The notes under the pieces were generated by a model. That model was not told where the DNA came from, did no database searches, and was given only the letters and a program-made list of their open reading frames with translations. The position numbers and the translations under genes were made by a program. From NCBI GenBank assembly GCA_014729565.1, contig WJJR01000489.1, forward strand, positions 1-11,461: DNA of 11,461 nt, in the 5' to 3' direction. This document shows, one piece after another, positions 1-7,239 of the stretch (the stretch's first letter is position 1; each line of letters opens with the position of its first letter). Source of the DNA: Candidatus Zixiibacteriota bacterium. Lineage in GTDB: Bacteria; Zixibacteria; MSB-5A5; WJJR01.

Positions 1-890
1 CACCTCAGTAGTCGTAATCTGCCTGTGCCCCAGCGCCCTCTGCACCAGATAGAGGTCCCCCGTCTTCCGATAGAGCCGCGTAGCGAAGGTGTGCCGCAGC
101 GAATGCACCGACACCGCCCGCCCAATCCCCGCTTCGCTACACCACTTGGCGAAGTTAAACTGGACCTGCCGCGCCCCGAGGCGACGGCCGGACTTGGAGG
201 CGTATAGGGGCACGCTCGCCCTGAGCGAAGCCGAAGGGTCGCGGCCTGTGTGGCCGCACAGGGCAATCTGTTCGAGGTGGCGGGCCAACATGGCCACGAG
301 GGTGGGATTGAGGAACACGCGCTCCCGGTGGCCGCCCTTGGAGCGGATGTGCAGGGTGGCGTGATCGAGGTCCACGTCGGCAATGTTCAGCGCTACCAGT
401 GATCCCAGCCGGATGCCGGTGCCTAACAGAAGCTCGAAGATCAGCCGGTCCCGGTCTGCCAATGTGCCACTCTTCCCTGCCAGAACGGCACGGATGGCCT
501 CGATCTCGTCAGCCTCCAAGCTCGACGGCTCCTTGGTGTGGCCGGGCTCGACCGGATCAGCCGAGCCGGGTTCTCCTCCAGAAATCCCGATTCCACGCAG
601 AACTGGAAGAACGACCGCAGGGCCGACTTGGTCCGATTGACCGAAATCGCCGCCCTCGGTCTGCCATCCGGTGTGCAGTGCACCATATCGCTGATCAGGA
701 ACCGGGCCAGATGGTCGGGGGTGATGGCCGAAATCTCGGCATCCTCGCCCAACCCTTCGGCGTGTATGCTCAGGGTAAACCAGCGACCCATCGCCCGCAA
801 ATCCCGCTCGTAGGCCGCCTGCGTGTGCCTCCACCGCCCGTTCGCCGTCAGTTGGCGGGTGAACAAGGGGATGGTGGTGGACAATCGCAT
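1..890 (-). pseudogene. Tyrosine recombinase/integrase (XerC/D-like), frameshifted and cut by the window edge
   Basis: This is a site-specific tyrosine recombinase of the phage-integrase/XerC-XerD family, which cuts and rejoins DNA through a catalytic tyrosine. The N-terminal SAM-like core-binding domain starts at the ATG at 888-890, with the typical pattern of a Tyr-Glu-Arg-Asp-Leu helix and a later ENPARLI segment. The catalytic domain continues in another frame: GTGIRLGSL carries the first catalytic Arg, HSLRHTFATRL carries the HxxR box, and ALGHRQ carries the second His. The Tyr would lie beyond position 1. The two halves join only if one base is restored at about 541-547, in a C/G run (CCCGG), so the gene is broken or the read has an indel. 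A repeat-derived stretch, DPSASLRAS, sits inside the catalytic domain (about 213-243). No strong ribosome binding site precedes the start, so the N-terminus is uncertain. Family assignment is firm. Functionality is doubtful. Confidence 0.85.
213..243. repeat. REP-like short palindromic element inside the integrase gene
   Basis: The plus strand reads GCCCTGAGCGAAGCCGAAGG with flanks CGCTC and GTCGCGG. I recognise this CCCT...AGGG type of short element as a recurrent dispersed repeat in many environmental bacterial genomes, which often shows up as LALSEAEG or DPSASLRAS in translations. Here it is in frame with the recombinase reading frame, between a GHTGR turn and the PLYASKSGRR strand. Recognition is from memory; its copy number in this genome cannot be seen. 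Confidence 0.55.
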
Positions 891-1030
891 AATCGGCTCG
901 GTGTCAGTGTGGTGAACGCGATTCGTTCGCGAGATGATGGCAGGGATTGACGGTTCCCGCGGCGTGCATACGATCACAGGACGATAACGAGGACTCGCTG
1001 GTCGTGGCGCATTCTGGTTGCTCAATCCGC

Positions 1031-1073
1031 TCGATACTGCTCGAGATCTTGTCTGCTGACTCGAGACTATCGA
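1031..1073. repeat. Imperfect inverted repeat between methyltransferase and integrase genes
   Basis: Nested arms TCGATA (1031-1036) and TATCGA (1068-1073) enclose CTCGAG at 1040-1045 and again at 1060-1065. It lies just after the methyltransferase stop codon in the minus direction, so it may be a weak terminator. There is no T-tract. The rest of the 891-1084 spacer shows nothing I can name. Confidence 0.3.
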
Positions 1074-1084
1074 CTGAACGGCAT

Positions 1085-1722
1085 TCACCTTCGGGCGCGC
1101 ACGACTAGGAAGGCCCCATCTCCGGTACCGTTCGAAGCCTGTTCTATCTCTTGAATCTCATCGGATGACACCGAAGGGGTTTGAACCCAGGTGAAATCGT
1201 CAAAGCCACTCTGTAGCAGCAATGCGACAATCTCAACGGCGGAGTAAAATGCCGCTTCTCGATAGAAGACGCTTTCTGCCTGATGTAGAAGATACTCTTG
1301 CCCTCTAGGGCTGTCTCGGTCAATCGAGACGATGAGAAGACATCCACCGGGTCGAACGACCCGAGCGGCCTCACGCAGCGTCGAATAGGGATCTCTCACG
1401 AAACAGATGGTTGTCACAATGAGTAAGTAGTCGAAGACGGCATCTTTGAATGGCAGCCTTTCGGCATACGCCTTTACCGTGCTTACACCGCGGATGCGTG
1501 TGTATTTCAGCATGTCTTCCGCCGGATCGATACCGACGTCCGCCCCGGGAGGACCGGCGAAACGCCCGGTGCCACACCGATTTCCAAGCCGTATCCACGG
1601 CAGGGGAGAAGTGCCCGCGCAGCGAGCCACTCGGATATGTACGCGATGCGATGACGTTCGAACCAGTTCTCGTAGTCCTGGCAATGCAGCACGAATGGGG
1701 ATTCATGGTCAGGCTCACCCAC
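1085..1722 (-). pseudogene. Class I SAM-dependent methyltransferase, single-base frameshift in motif I
   Basis: This is a small Rossmann-fold methyltransferase of the Methyltransf_11 type; the substrate is unknown. The start is a GTG at 1722 preceded by GAAGAGGA. The N-terminal part (MGEPDHESPF, then GLEIG) is in one frame. The remainder is in another: GTGRFAG (motif I), GIDPAEDML (motif II acidic loop), YAERLPF, FDYLLIVTTICFV (motif IV region) and RVVRPGGCLLI (post-motif). Adding one G at about 1571-1575, where GTGGC would become GTGGGC, restores the motif GLEIGVGTGRF and gives a continuous protein of about 212 residues, normal for the family. The gene therefore looks intact except for one lost base. 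A sequencing or assembly error and a true pseudogene are both possible. It is convergent with nothing and lies between the integrase and the redox operon, with 155 bp of unremarkable spacer upstream (1723-1877). Confidence 0.8.
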
Positions 1723-1877
1723 GATTCCTCTTCAAAGCAATTCCCTTCGGAGTTCCATGTCAGAGAATGCAGGGTAACGCACAGTGCTCTCCCGCAGCAC
1801 AATCTGGTATGTAGAGCGACCTCCATCGCGCACTGAGTCTTGACTACTCGACCGACTGATTCGACACAGCGACTGAG

Positions 1878-3830
1878 TTAGCGCTCCAGATTCGCAGTGA
1901 CAGGTCCCGTGACCAATTGGCGTGGCGTCAATGAGGTATGGCAGGTGTAGCACTCCGCCAGATTCGGCCTTTTTACCTCTTGCGCTTTGTCTTTGTGGCA
2001 CGGGATACACGTCCGATGCATCGCCTCGCGGAACGCGCACGCATCGGACAGATTGATCGTACTGTCGGGCGCGCTGGTTAACCACATGTCCGTCTTATGG
2101 CAGTCGAAACAGTCTTTGGCATTATCTGAAGTCTTTGCCTGCCCCGGTGGATGGCAGTATCCGCAGGTACGATTCGTCGCATGCCAACCGGACAGTCTCT
2201 CCTTCTCCATCACGGCTTGTTCATGGTGCGCGTGATTGAAAATCGGTGTTGCAGACAACATGTCACGATGACAACGGGAGCACGGTGTCGACCGGTCGTT
2301 CGGCATCGACACATGATGACACAGATGACAGGCCGAGTCTTTGCCGAGTCGATTCTGGTGATCCAGATGTGCGAAGGTCACCTCGACCCCCTTGCGATCA
2401 CTGTTCAGCCACAAGGTCGCACGATTGATATCGAGGCCGGTCGCGGCCTGAACCGGAACGGTCGGGATGTTGTCGCCGCTATACGGTGGATACAGCAAGA
2501 TCCAGGCAAGTGGAATGACCAAGACGGCAATCAGCGTAACACGGTGTACACCGCTCATCAGTGCCGCGTACCAGACATGGGACCACCGTTCGAAGAGCAC
2601 GGTGAGCGATTCGCCTGGTTGACGGGCCACAACACTTCGTTCGTCGAAAATGGAACAGTTCTCCACAAAGAACAGAAATGCCAACCCGGCGGCAGCCACC
2701 ACGCCGACACTTACTGCCCATTCGGTTAGTGACGGGATGTAAAACGAACCGGCATCACGCAAATACCCGAAGATGCCGACATTCAGTCGATTGATTGCGA
2801 GACCGGCAGCGGCTGACGCCGATGCGACTCCCAATCCATACGGAGAGCGGCGTGTGCGCGGGATCGCGACCAGAACGATCGGTAACGCCAAACCGATGAG
2901 GAGTTCGACGCCGAACAGCCACGCCTCCCACTGTCCCTGACCAAGGCCTGTCCAGGCCCCTCGTCGAGCGACATCAACAACCTTCAATGCGAGTGTTGCG
3001 CCAAGCAACGACGCCGCAATGATCGCGAGCTTCGACAGCCGGACCATCTCCGGACCGCGCTCGGGAACGCCGCCACTGTCAACGCTGATGCCGGGAATCT
3101 GGCACACAATGCCATTTATACCCGACGAGGCCGGGCCAAAGACCGGCTCCGGATCGTACAGGCGCGCATACACAATGCGGACCAGAACCAACATCATCAT
3201 CCCCGCACCCATCGCCGAGACGATGAATAAAAAGGGCAGCCACGATGTGTACCACAACTCATGCAAACGCACCGGTGTCACCAGAAACAACGAGCCCAGC
3301 GACGAGTGATGCAAACTCGACAGCGAAATTCCGACAATGACAACTCCGAAGGCCAACCGATGCAGCCAACGGCCAATGCGACGTGCACGCGTCTGTTCCA
3401 ACACCGATGGGCTCAACTCAATGAGCGTTACGGTGAAGTACAGCAGTACGCACCAGAACACTTCGAAGAGGAAGGAGTGTTCGTTCCACATGACAATCGG
3501 ATGCCAGAAACGATGGGGCAATCCGATGTCGAACAGCAGGGCCAACATCGAACAGCCGTAGCCCAAGAATGCCAGAAGGATGGCGGGCTTGACGTACTTC
3601 CGGAATTGCTCGAGCCGTAGAACGTACACGAGAAAGCCAATGGTAAACCCACTGGTCGACAGGGCGACACCCGCCACCATATTAAGAACTTTCCACAGCC
3701 CCCAGGGGACAGCGTCCGACATATGAGTCGTGGCTCCAAGACCAAACCACATCCGAAAGACACCGGCCACCAGTCCTACCAGCGCCAGTGCCCAGAGCAC
3801 ATCCTTGAGGGCTCGGCTACGACTTGGCAT
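1878..3830 (-). CDS. NrfD/HybB-like quinone-interacting membrane subunit fused to a hexaheme cytochrome c domain
   Basis: The protein has about 650 residues and is the last gene of the redox operon. Residues about 10-450 form many hydrophobic helices with the NrfD/HybB/HmcC signature (AVPWGLWKVLNMVAGVALS, then FRKYVKPA and VMWNEHSFLFEVFW). This family exchanges electrons with menaquinone. After the last helix (LIAVLVIPLAWILLY) come about 195 residues with six CxxCH heme sites, at about residues 501, 517, 556, 574, 608 and 627: CHLCH, CSRCH, CGYCH, CFDCH, CIPCH and CYTCH. Extra histidines such as HAHH could be distal ligands, as in class III cytochromes. The cytochrome must lie outside the cytoplasm for heme attachment. 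I chose ATG 3830, preceded by GGACGGAGAG and overlapping the upstream stop by 14 bp; ATG 3851 is an alternative. In the known Hmc, Tmc and Dsr complexes the NrfD-like and cytochrome subunits are separate, so the fusion is notable. Function is inferred from family. Confidence 0.9.
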   Translation of the reverse strand: MPSRSRALKDVLWALALVGLVAGVFRMWFGLGATTHMSDAVPWGLWKVLNMVAGVALSTSGFTIGFLVYVLRLEQFRKYVKPAILLAFLGYGCSMLALLFDIGLPHRFWHPIVMWNEHSFLFEVFWCVLLYFTVTLIELSPSVLEQTRARRIGRWLHRLAFGVVIVGISLSSLHHSSLGSLFLVTPVRLHELWYTSWLPFLFIVSAMGAGMMMLVLVRIVYARLYDPEPVFGPASSGINGIVCQIPGISVDSGGVPERGPEMVRLSKLAIIAASLLGATLALKVVDVARRGAWTGLGQGQWEAWLFGVELLIGLALPIVLVAIPRTRRSPYGLGVASASAAAGLAINRLNVGIFGYLRDAGSFYIPSLTEWAVSVGVVAAAGLAFLFFVENCSIFDERSVVARQPGESLTVLFERWSHVWYAALMSGVHRVTLIAVLVIPLAWILLYPPYSGDNIPTVPVQAATGLDINRATLWLNSDRKGVEVTFAHLDHQNRLGKDSACHLCHHVSMPNDRSTPCSRCHRDMLSATPIFNHAHHEQAVMEKERLSGWHATNRTCGYCHPPGQAKTSDNAKDCFDCHKTDMWLTSAPDSTINLSDACAFREAMHRTCIPCHKDKAQEVKRPNLAECYTCHTSLTPRQLVTGPVTANLER

Positions 3831-4593
3831 CGTGCTCTCCGTCCTCGCCATCGGCTTCTGACGCGCGTGTCATGCGACGGCGGATAATCCAACTGAGACC
3901 GAGCGATCCAAACGCGACGGTCATGCCAATCACCGGTGTCATGTGGATCAACGGGTCCGTCAGGGCTGAGATGGGATTGTCGAGATGCTCGGGCCAGCCC
4001 AGGCCGGCCAGGTCGACATCCGACACGTAGAGGACCGACGTTCCCCCGAACTCGGTTTCGCCCCACACGTGGTTCTTATACTGCGGATCCCGATTGATCC
4101 GATCACGGGCAACACCGAGGAGATCGTTGCGATCGCCAAAGAGCAATGCTTCGTTCGGGCAGGCCTCGACACACGCCGGTTTCTGTCCGTCCTGCAAACG
4201 TTCAAAACACATATCGCACTTGCGCACATACGGTATCGTCTCATCCCATTCGTAACGCGGGATGTGAAATGGGCATGCGAGCATGCAGTACCGGCAACCG
4301 ATGCATTTGGAATCGTCATACACAACCGGACCGGCGTCGGTCTTGGTCAAGCCTCCAACCAAACAGGCGGACACACAGCTTGGCTCTTCGCAATGCATGC
4401 AGCTTTTGCGTGCGAAGCGGCCCCGGTCGACCTGAACAATGGTCGACCACCGGTTGGCCGACAGTCCGTCGACTCCGGTTGCACGGTCGGTTTCCGCACG
4501 CAACGGATCGAGTTCGTTTCGCTTGATGCAGGCGGCGACGCATCGCTCGCAGCCCGTGCACCGGGTGACATCAATGAGGATTGCCGGTGTCAA
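3817..4593 (-). CDS. Four-cluster [4Fe-4S] ferredoxin-type subunit (HmcB/DsrO/HybA-like) with C-terminal membrane anchor
   Basis: This electron-wire subunit of about 258 residues would link the NrfD-like protein to the other redox partners. Four Cys sets are visible: C12/15/18/22, C65/68/73/77, C97/100/103/107 and C126/129/141/145, the usual order for the HybA/DmsB/NrfC family. Residues about 216-237 (MTPVIGMTVAFGSLGL) form a single helix followed by IIRRRMTR. The start is taken as TTG at 4591-4593, eight bases after GAGGAGG and overlapping the upstream stop as TTGA, which implies translational coupling. From this start the protein begins directly with PAILIDVTRCTGC and has no Tat or Sec signal. 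Even the longest upstream extension, to 4659, has an RR pair but no hydrophobic stretch. HmcB/DsrO homologues are usually exported by Tat, so the side of the membrane is open. The next gene overlaps its 3' end. Confidence 0.88.
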   Translation of the reverse strand: MTPAILIDVTRCTGCERCVAACIKRNELDPLRAETDRATGVDGLSANRWSTIVQVDRGRFARKSCMHCEEPSCVSACLVGGLTKTDAGPVVYDDSKCIGCRYCMLACPFHIPRYEWDETIPYVRKCDMCFERLQDGQKPACVEACPNEALLFGDRNDLLGVARDRINRDPQYKNHVWGETEFGGTSVLYVSDVDLAGLGWPEHLDNPISALTDPLIHMTPVIGMTVAFGSLGLSWIIRRRMTRASEADGEDGEHDAKS

Positions 4594-5294
4594 ACCTTGG
4601 CCTCCTCTCCAAAGAGCGCATGAGCAACTTTGTCGCCGGCTCCCGGACGCAATTGCCAATGTAGTCCGGAGATCCGGTCAAAAAAGAACAACACGATATG
4701 GGCCAGCTTGGTAAACGGAACCAAAACGAACAGGACTTCCGCACTGAGCAGATGCGTGAGCATCATCGCTTCCCACGAGAGTGGATTGACGTTCGCATGT
4801 CCCGCTGCATATCCCGAGGCGAAGGGAAGCAGAATCATCACCAGCAGGAGGTAATCGATTCGACTGCTCATCGAGCGCTGACGTGATCCAAAGATGCGAA
4901 ATCCCAATAACACCAGGATCGCGGCAATGGTGAATAACGTCAGAACATCCGCCAAACCACGTCCGATCGCGGGAAGATCGATGCCCAGTTGTTCCTCCCA
5001 CATCACAATGTGGTCAATGAGGAGCACCGGAACGAGAATGATTCCAATGTGGAAGAGGAAGGACACGACCGAGAAGATGACAGTGCCTCTCGTCATATGG
5101 CGGATGGGAATCACCCAACTCAGTGCGTCGGCAATAATCCGTCGCCATGGGGCGGATCGTAACCGTCGGCCTTTGCCGGTAATGAGTGATGACACCTGGA
5201 TGATGACGTGACGCAGGAGCCCAAGCACCATCACCAAAAATGTGAACGCAAAGAGCGGACCTTTGGCGAAATCAATCCAATCGTGTACCGACAC
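4590..5294 (-). CDS. NarI/DsrM/HmcE-like membrane cytochrome b subunit
   Basis: The 234-residue membrane protein has about five hydrophobic segments (around FTFLVMVLGLL, TVIFSVVSFLFHIGIILVPV, LTLFTIAAILVLLGF, LLLVMILLPFASGYAAG and LLSAEVLFVLVPFTKLAHIVLFFF). The family is the respiratory nitrate reductase gamma type, which binds two b hemes and oxidises or reduces menaquinone. Candidate heme ligands are His in FHIGIILVP, MLTHLLSAE and KLAHIVLFF. The C-terminal stretch HLLSAEVLFVLVPFTKLAH is typical of the HmcE/DsrM/TmcC branch. The start is GTG 5294, preceded by AAAGGAGTGA. It follows the HdrD-like gene by 32 bp and overlaps the ferredoxin gene, so the four genes form one operon. The partner is expected to be the HdrD-like protein, as in DsrMK. 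Confidence 0.88.
   Translation of the reverse strand: MSVHDWIDFAKGPLFAFTFLVMVLGLLRHVIIQVSSLITGKGRRLRSAPWRRIIADALSWVIPIRHMTRGTVIFSVVSFLFHIGIILVPVLLIDHIVMWEEQLGIDLPAIGRGLADVLTLFTIAAILVLLGFRIFGSRQRSMSSRIDYLLLVMILLPFASGYAAGHANVNPLSWEAMMLTHLLSAEVLFVLVPFTKLAHIVLFFFDRISGLHWQLRPGAGDKVAHALFGEEAKV
4601..4610 (-). promoter_or_regulatory. Ribosome binding site that fixes the TTG start of the ferredoxin subunit
   Basis: The minus strand reads GGAGAGGAGG here, inside the 3' end of the membrane cytochrome gene, seven bases before TTG at 4593-4591. No other start codon near the first Cys motif has such a site, so it supports the rare TTG start and a four-base overlap with the upstream stop. Confidence 0.65.
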
Positions 5295-5326
5295 GCTGTG
5301 TCACTCCTTTGGGTTCGGTGCTCTGT

Positions 5327-6763
5327 CTACACCGCTAACAGCGCGGCCTCTTCTGCGCGTTCCGCCGGTGATTTCGCGCCGGGGATTTCGATCGCTTTCA
5401 ATATCAAGTCGTGCAATCCCATTACCTTGCAGGGCAACTCATAATATTCGACCAGTTCCTTGAGCTGTTTCTTGCAATTGGCACAGGGAGCGATCACGAT
5501 ATCCGCATGAACCTTCTGCAACTGCTCCGCTTTGACACGGCCACCGATCTCCATGCGGAAATCATGGATTTCATCGACGGAGACCAGTCCACCTCCTCCG
5601 CCACAGCAGTAATTCTCCTGGCCGTGTGGAACCATATCGACGAAGTTCTTCACGAATGATCGCAGGATGTCGCGCGGCTGTTCGACGATCCAACCCGACC
5701 GCGCAATGTTACACGGATCGTGATAAGTGACGCGCTCGGTAATGATGTCGGGGTTGAGCGTGATGCGCTTCTTACGAATACAATCAAGCGTGTACTCGAT
5801 GAAACTGACCACCGGGTACGCTTCCTTCCCACCGAAAACCGGCACGAAGTCATGTGCCGAGCGCGATGCATGGCCGCACTCACCGATCAACACGTTGCGG
5901 CCTCGCAGCCGGGTGACCTCAGCCACCAGGCGCTTAATGATGTTTTCCAAATGCCAATCACTGTAGAACAACCCGTAGTTGATGCCATCATAGTTGCCCG
6001 TGCCGATGGTCCATTTGTCCCAGTCGCCGGCCGCATAGAGCACCGCCGCATTGCCCATCAGCGTCTCCGGCTCCATCAGGTAGTCGCTCACCGCACAGTA
6101 GAAGACATAATCGCGGTCCGTCTGATCGACCGGGAAGGTCATCGTGACGCCAAGTATGTCCTCGAGTTCCTCCGACAGGAACTCCAGCGTGTTCATCAGC
6201 GCCTCTTTAGGAACCTTTGAGGTATTGTGCGTGTCGCCCTCGAGTTGTTCACGCACACTCACTTGAAGCGCCTTGGGAACAATTCCGATCAGACTCAGGG
6301 CGTATCGTCCCAGACGGGTGATGAGGCCATGATCGACGCCCATCGGGCATGACCGCGTGCACCGCCGGCATGCGGTGCATCGGTAGAACACCTCCAGCAT
6401 GTCATCGATGACATCGTCGGTCAGTTCAAAACTCCTGGAGAAGCGCGCTTCGACGGCGCCACCGATGGTGAAGTAGCGCCGGTAAATGTCCAGCAGCAGG
6501 TTGGTGCGATAACAGGGAATGTCGCGCGGATCGCCCGTGGCCAGATAGACCGGACAACTGACCGCGCAGCGATTGCATTTCGCACTCGATGTACAATACG
6601 AGTCGAGCAGCGGTCGATAATCGGAAAACTCGAGCACCGCGGCGAACGCGCGCAGGAACTGATCGACACGATCTCCCGCCGGTTCATTCTCAATGTAGTA
6701 TTTCAGACGTTGACCTTGAAGTGTGCGCTGTGTTGCTGCTGTAATCTCCGGCGTCTCGGGCAT
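5327..6763 (-). CDS. HdrD/DsrK/HmcF/TmcB-like cytoplasmic iron-sulfur protein with one CCG domain
   Basis: The protein has 478 residues and is the first gene of the redox operon. It has two ferredoxin-type [4Fe-4S] sites, C57/C63/C66/C70 (near CNRCAVSCP) and C129/132/135/139 (CTACRRCTRSCP). It also has one full C-terminal CCG motif: HDPCN at C351, CCGGGGG at C386-387, and CANC at C427-C430. An earlier GECGHAS (about residue 295) looks like a degenerate copy. CCG domains hold the noncubane [4Fe-4S] cluster of heterodisulfide reductase, where disulfides are reduced. In DsrK, HmcF and TmcB the relative acts on a small protein or thiol partner in the cytoplasm. I chose ATG 6763, preceded by GTGAGGA. 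An open frame continues upstream to 7084, but that extension is Cys/Asn-rich, runs over the control region and is not protein-like. A sigma-54 promoter candidate lies at 6806-6820. Confidence 0.9.
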   Translation of the reverse strand: MPETPEITAATQRTLQGQRLKYYIENEPAGDRVDQFLRAFAAVLEFSDYRPLLDSYCTSSAKCNRCAVSCPVYLATGDPRDIPCYRTNLLLDIYRRYFTIGGAVEARFSRSFELTDDVIDDMLEVFYRCTACRRCTRSCPMGVDHGLITRLGRYALSLIGIVPKALQVSVREQLEGDTHNTSKVPKEALMNTLEFLSEELEDILGVTMTFPVDQTDRDYVFYCAVSDYLMEPETLMGNAAVLYAAGDWDKWTIGTGNYDGINYGLFYSDWHLENIIKRLVAEVTRLRGRNVLIGECGHASRSAHDFVPVFGGKEAYPVVSFIEYTLDCIRKKRITLNPDIITERVTYHDPCNIARSGWIVEQPRDILRSFVKNFVDMVPHGQENYCCGGGGGLVSVDEIHDFRMEIGGRVKAEQLQKVHADIVIAPCANCKKQLKELVEYYELPCKVMGLHDLILKAIEIPGAKSPAERAEEAALLAV

Positions 6764-6774
6764 CGGCCTGTCCT

Positions 6775-6788
6775 CACGTTTGAACGTG
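6775..6788. promoter_or_regulatory. Inverted repeat CACGTT-N2-AACGTG in the leader of the redox operon
   Basis: Perfect 6-bp arms with a 2-bp centre lie between the sigma-54 promoter candidate and the start codon at 6763. It touches the ribosome binding site on its downstream side, so it could be an operator or a small leader hairpin. It may also be chance. Confidence 0.3.
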
Positions 6789-6805
6789 CTTCCATTGGGA
6801 CAGTG

Positions 6806-6820
6806 GCAAAGCGCGTACCC
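6806..6820 (-). promoter_or_regulatory. Sigma-54 promoter candidate for the Hmc-like operon
   Basis: The minus strand reads GGGTACGCGCTTTGC against the consensus TGGCACG-N4-TTGC, with GG and GC exactly ten bases apart. Only two consensus positions differ. The -24 GG is at 6818-6819 and the -12 GC at 6806-6807, which predicts a start near 6795, about 30 bases before the ATG at 6763. The presence of a sigma-54 activator gene in the window supports it. Confidence 0.62.
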
Positions 6821-6902
6821 GAATGCGGTTCGGGCCGAAAGAGTTTGATGTTGTGACAAAACACGAGGTTGATCGTGATGTGTCGCGTTGCCGATGACGC
6901 GC

Positions 6903-6920
6903 CTATATAGTAGTATATAG
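6903..6920. repeat. AT-rich palindrome CTATATA-N4-TATATAG in the divergent control region
   Basis: Seven-base perfect arms with a GTAG centre form the only strongly AT-rich patch in a GC-rich spacer. It lies about 100 bp upstream of the Hmc-type operon promoter. It could be an IHF-like bending site, an operator, or a sigma-70 -10 region. Nothing further can be decided from the sequence. Confidence 0.35.
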
Positions 6921-6972
6921 CAGTCGACCGATCTCATCGGAGTTGACGCGGCCCAACGGGTATTGCTCCCCC

Positions 6973-7081
6973 GCAACACAACGATCACAACGTTGTTGTT
7001 GCAGTTGTTGCAACGCTTCGTTGCACTGCAACAGCACATGCAACAGTCAGCGGTTCTGACCGACGGCAGCATCGGTGCAAC
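6973..7081. promoter_or_regulatory. Cluster of GTTGC/GCAAC repeats, likely activator (enhancer) binding region
   Basis: Within 109 bp the pentamer GTTGC or its complement GCAAC occurs eight times: 6973, 6998, 7007, 7010, 7020, 7028, 7040 and 7077. The set includes the palindromes GTTGCAAC (7007-7014) and GTTGCACTGCAAC (7020-7032) and a direct repeat TGCAACAG at 7027 and 7039. The cluster lies between two outward-facing sigma-54 promoter candidates, about 160-280 bp from each, where enhancers for AAA+ activators normally sit. The binding protein is inferred to be the activator encoded at 8894-10225. Confidence 0.55.
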
Positions 7082-7224
7082 CATCGGGTTCGCTTGTCAT
7101 CCAGGTACTGTCGGATATGTCGTTGTGCTCTTGGCGGCATCACCCTGATATCGCTCCCGCTGACATCGCACTGTGCCGGACGACCGTGACATAACTGTCG
7201 CAACGGGTGCTGGCGAACGGTCAT

Positions 7225-7239
7225 TGGCACTCTTGTTGC
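7225..7239 (+). promoter_or_regulatory. Sigma-54 promoter candidate for the NifX-DUF1847 gene
   Basis: TGGCACTCTTGTTGC fits TGGCACG-N4-TTGC with a single mismatch and the correct ten-base GG-to-GC spacing (GG 7226-7227, GC 7238-7239). The predicted start is near 7250, with GAGGTGG and the ATG at 7269 following closely. Confidence 0.7.

Noticed and set aside
399..950. 183-residue plus-strand open frame
   Set aside because: It is antisense to the recombinase gene, and its Arg/Pro-rich composition is typical of shadow frames.
2151..2729. 192-residue plus-strand open frame
   Set aside because: It is antisense to the cytochrome fusion, with no domain or start signal.
3985..4623. 212-residue plus-strand open frame
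   Set aside because: It lies antisense to the ferredoxin subunit, whose four Cys clusters are unmistakable; there is no ribosome site and no recognisable domain.
5720..6220. 166-residue plus-strand open frame
   Set aside because: It is antisense to the CCG/HdrD-like gene, with no supporting motif.
6961..7060. CRISPR array or tandem repeat
   Set aside because: The repeats are 5-8 bp with irregular spacing and opposite orientations, which fits protein-binding sites and not a repeat-spacer array.
6764..7084. N-terminal extension of the HdrD-like protein (open frame continuing 107 residues upstream of 6763)
   Set aside because: It is Cys/Asn-rich and not protein-like, runs over the sigma-54 promoter candidate and the repeat cluster, and the ATG at 6763 has a good ribosome site and matches the family N-terminus.
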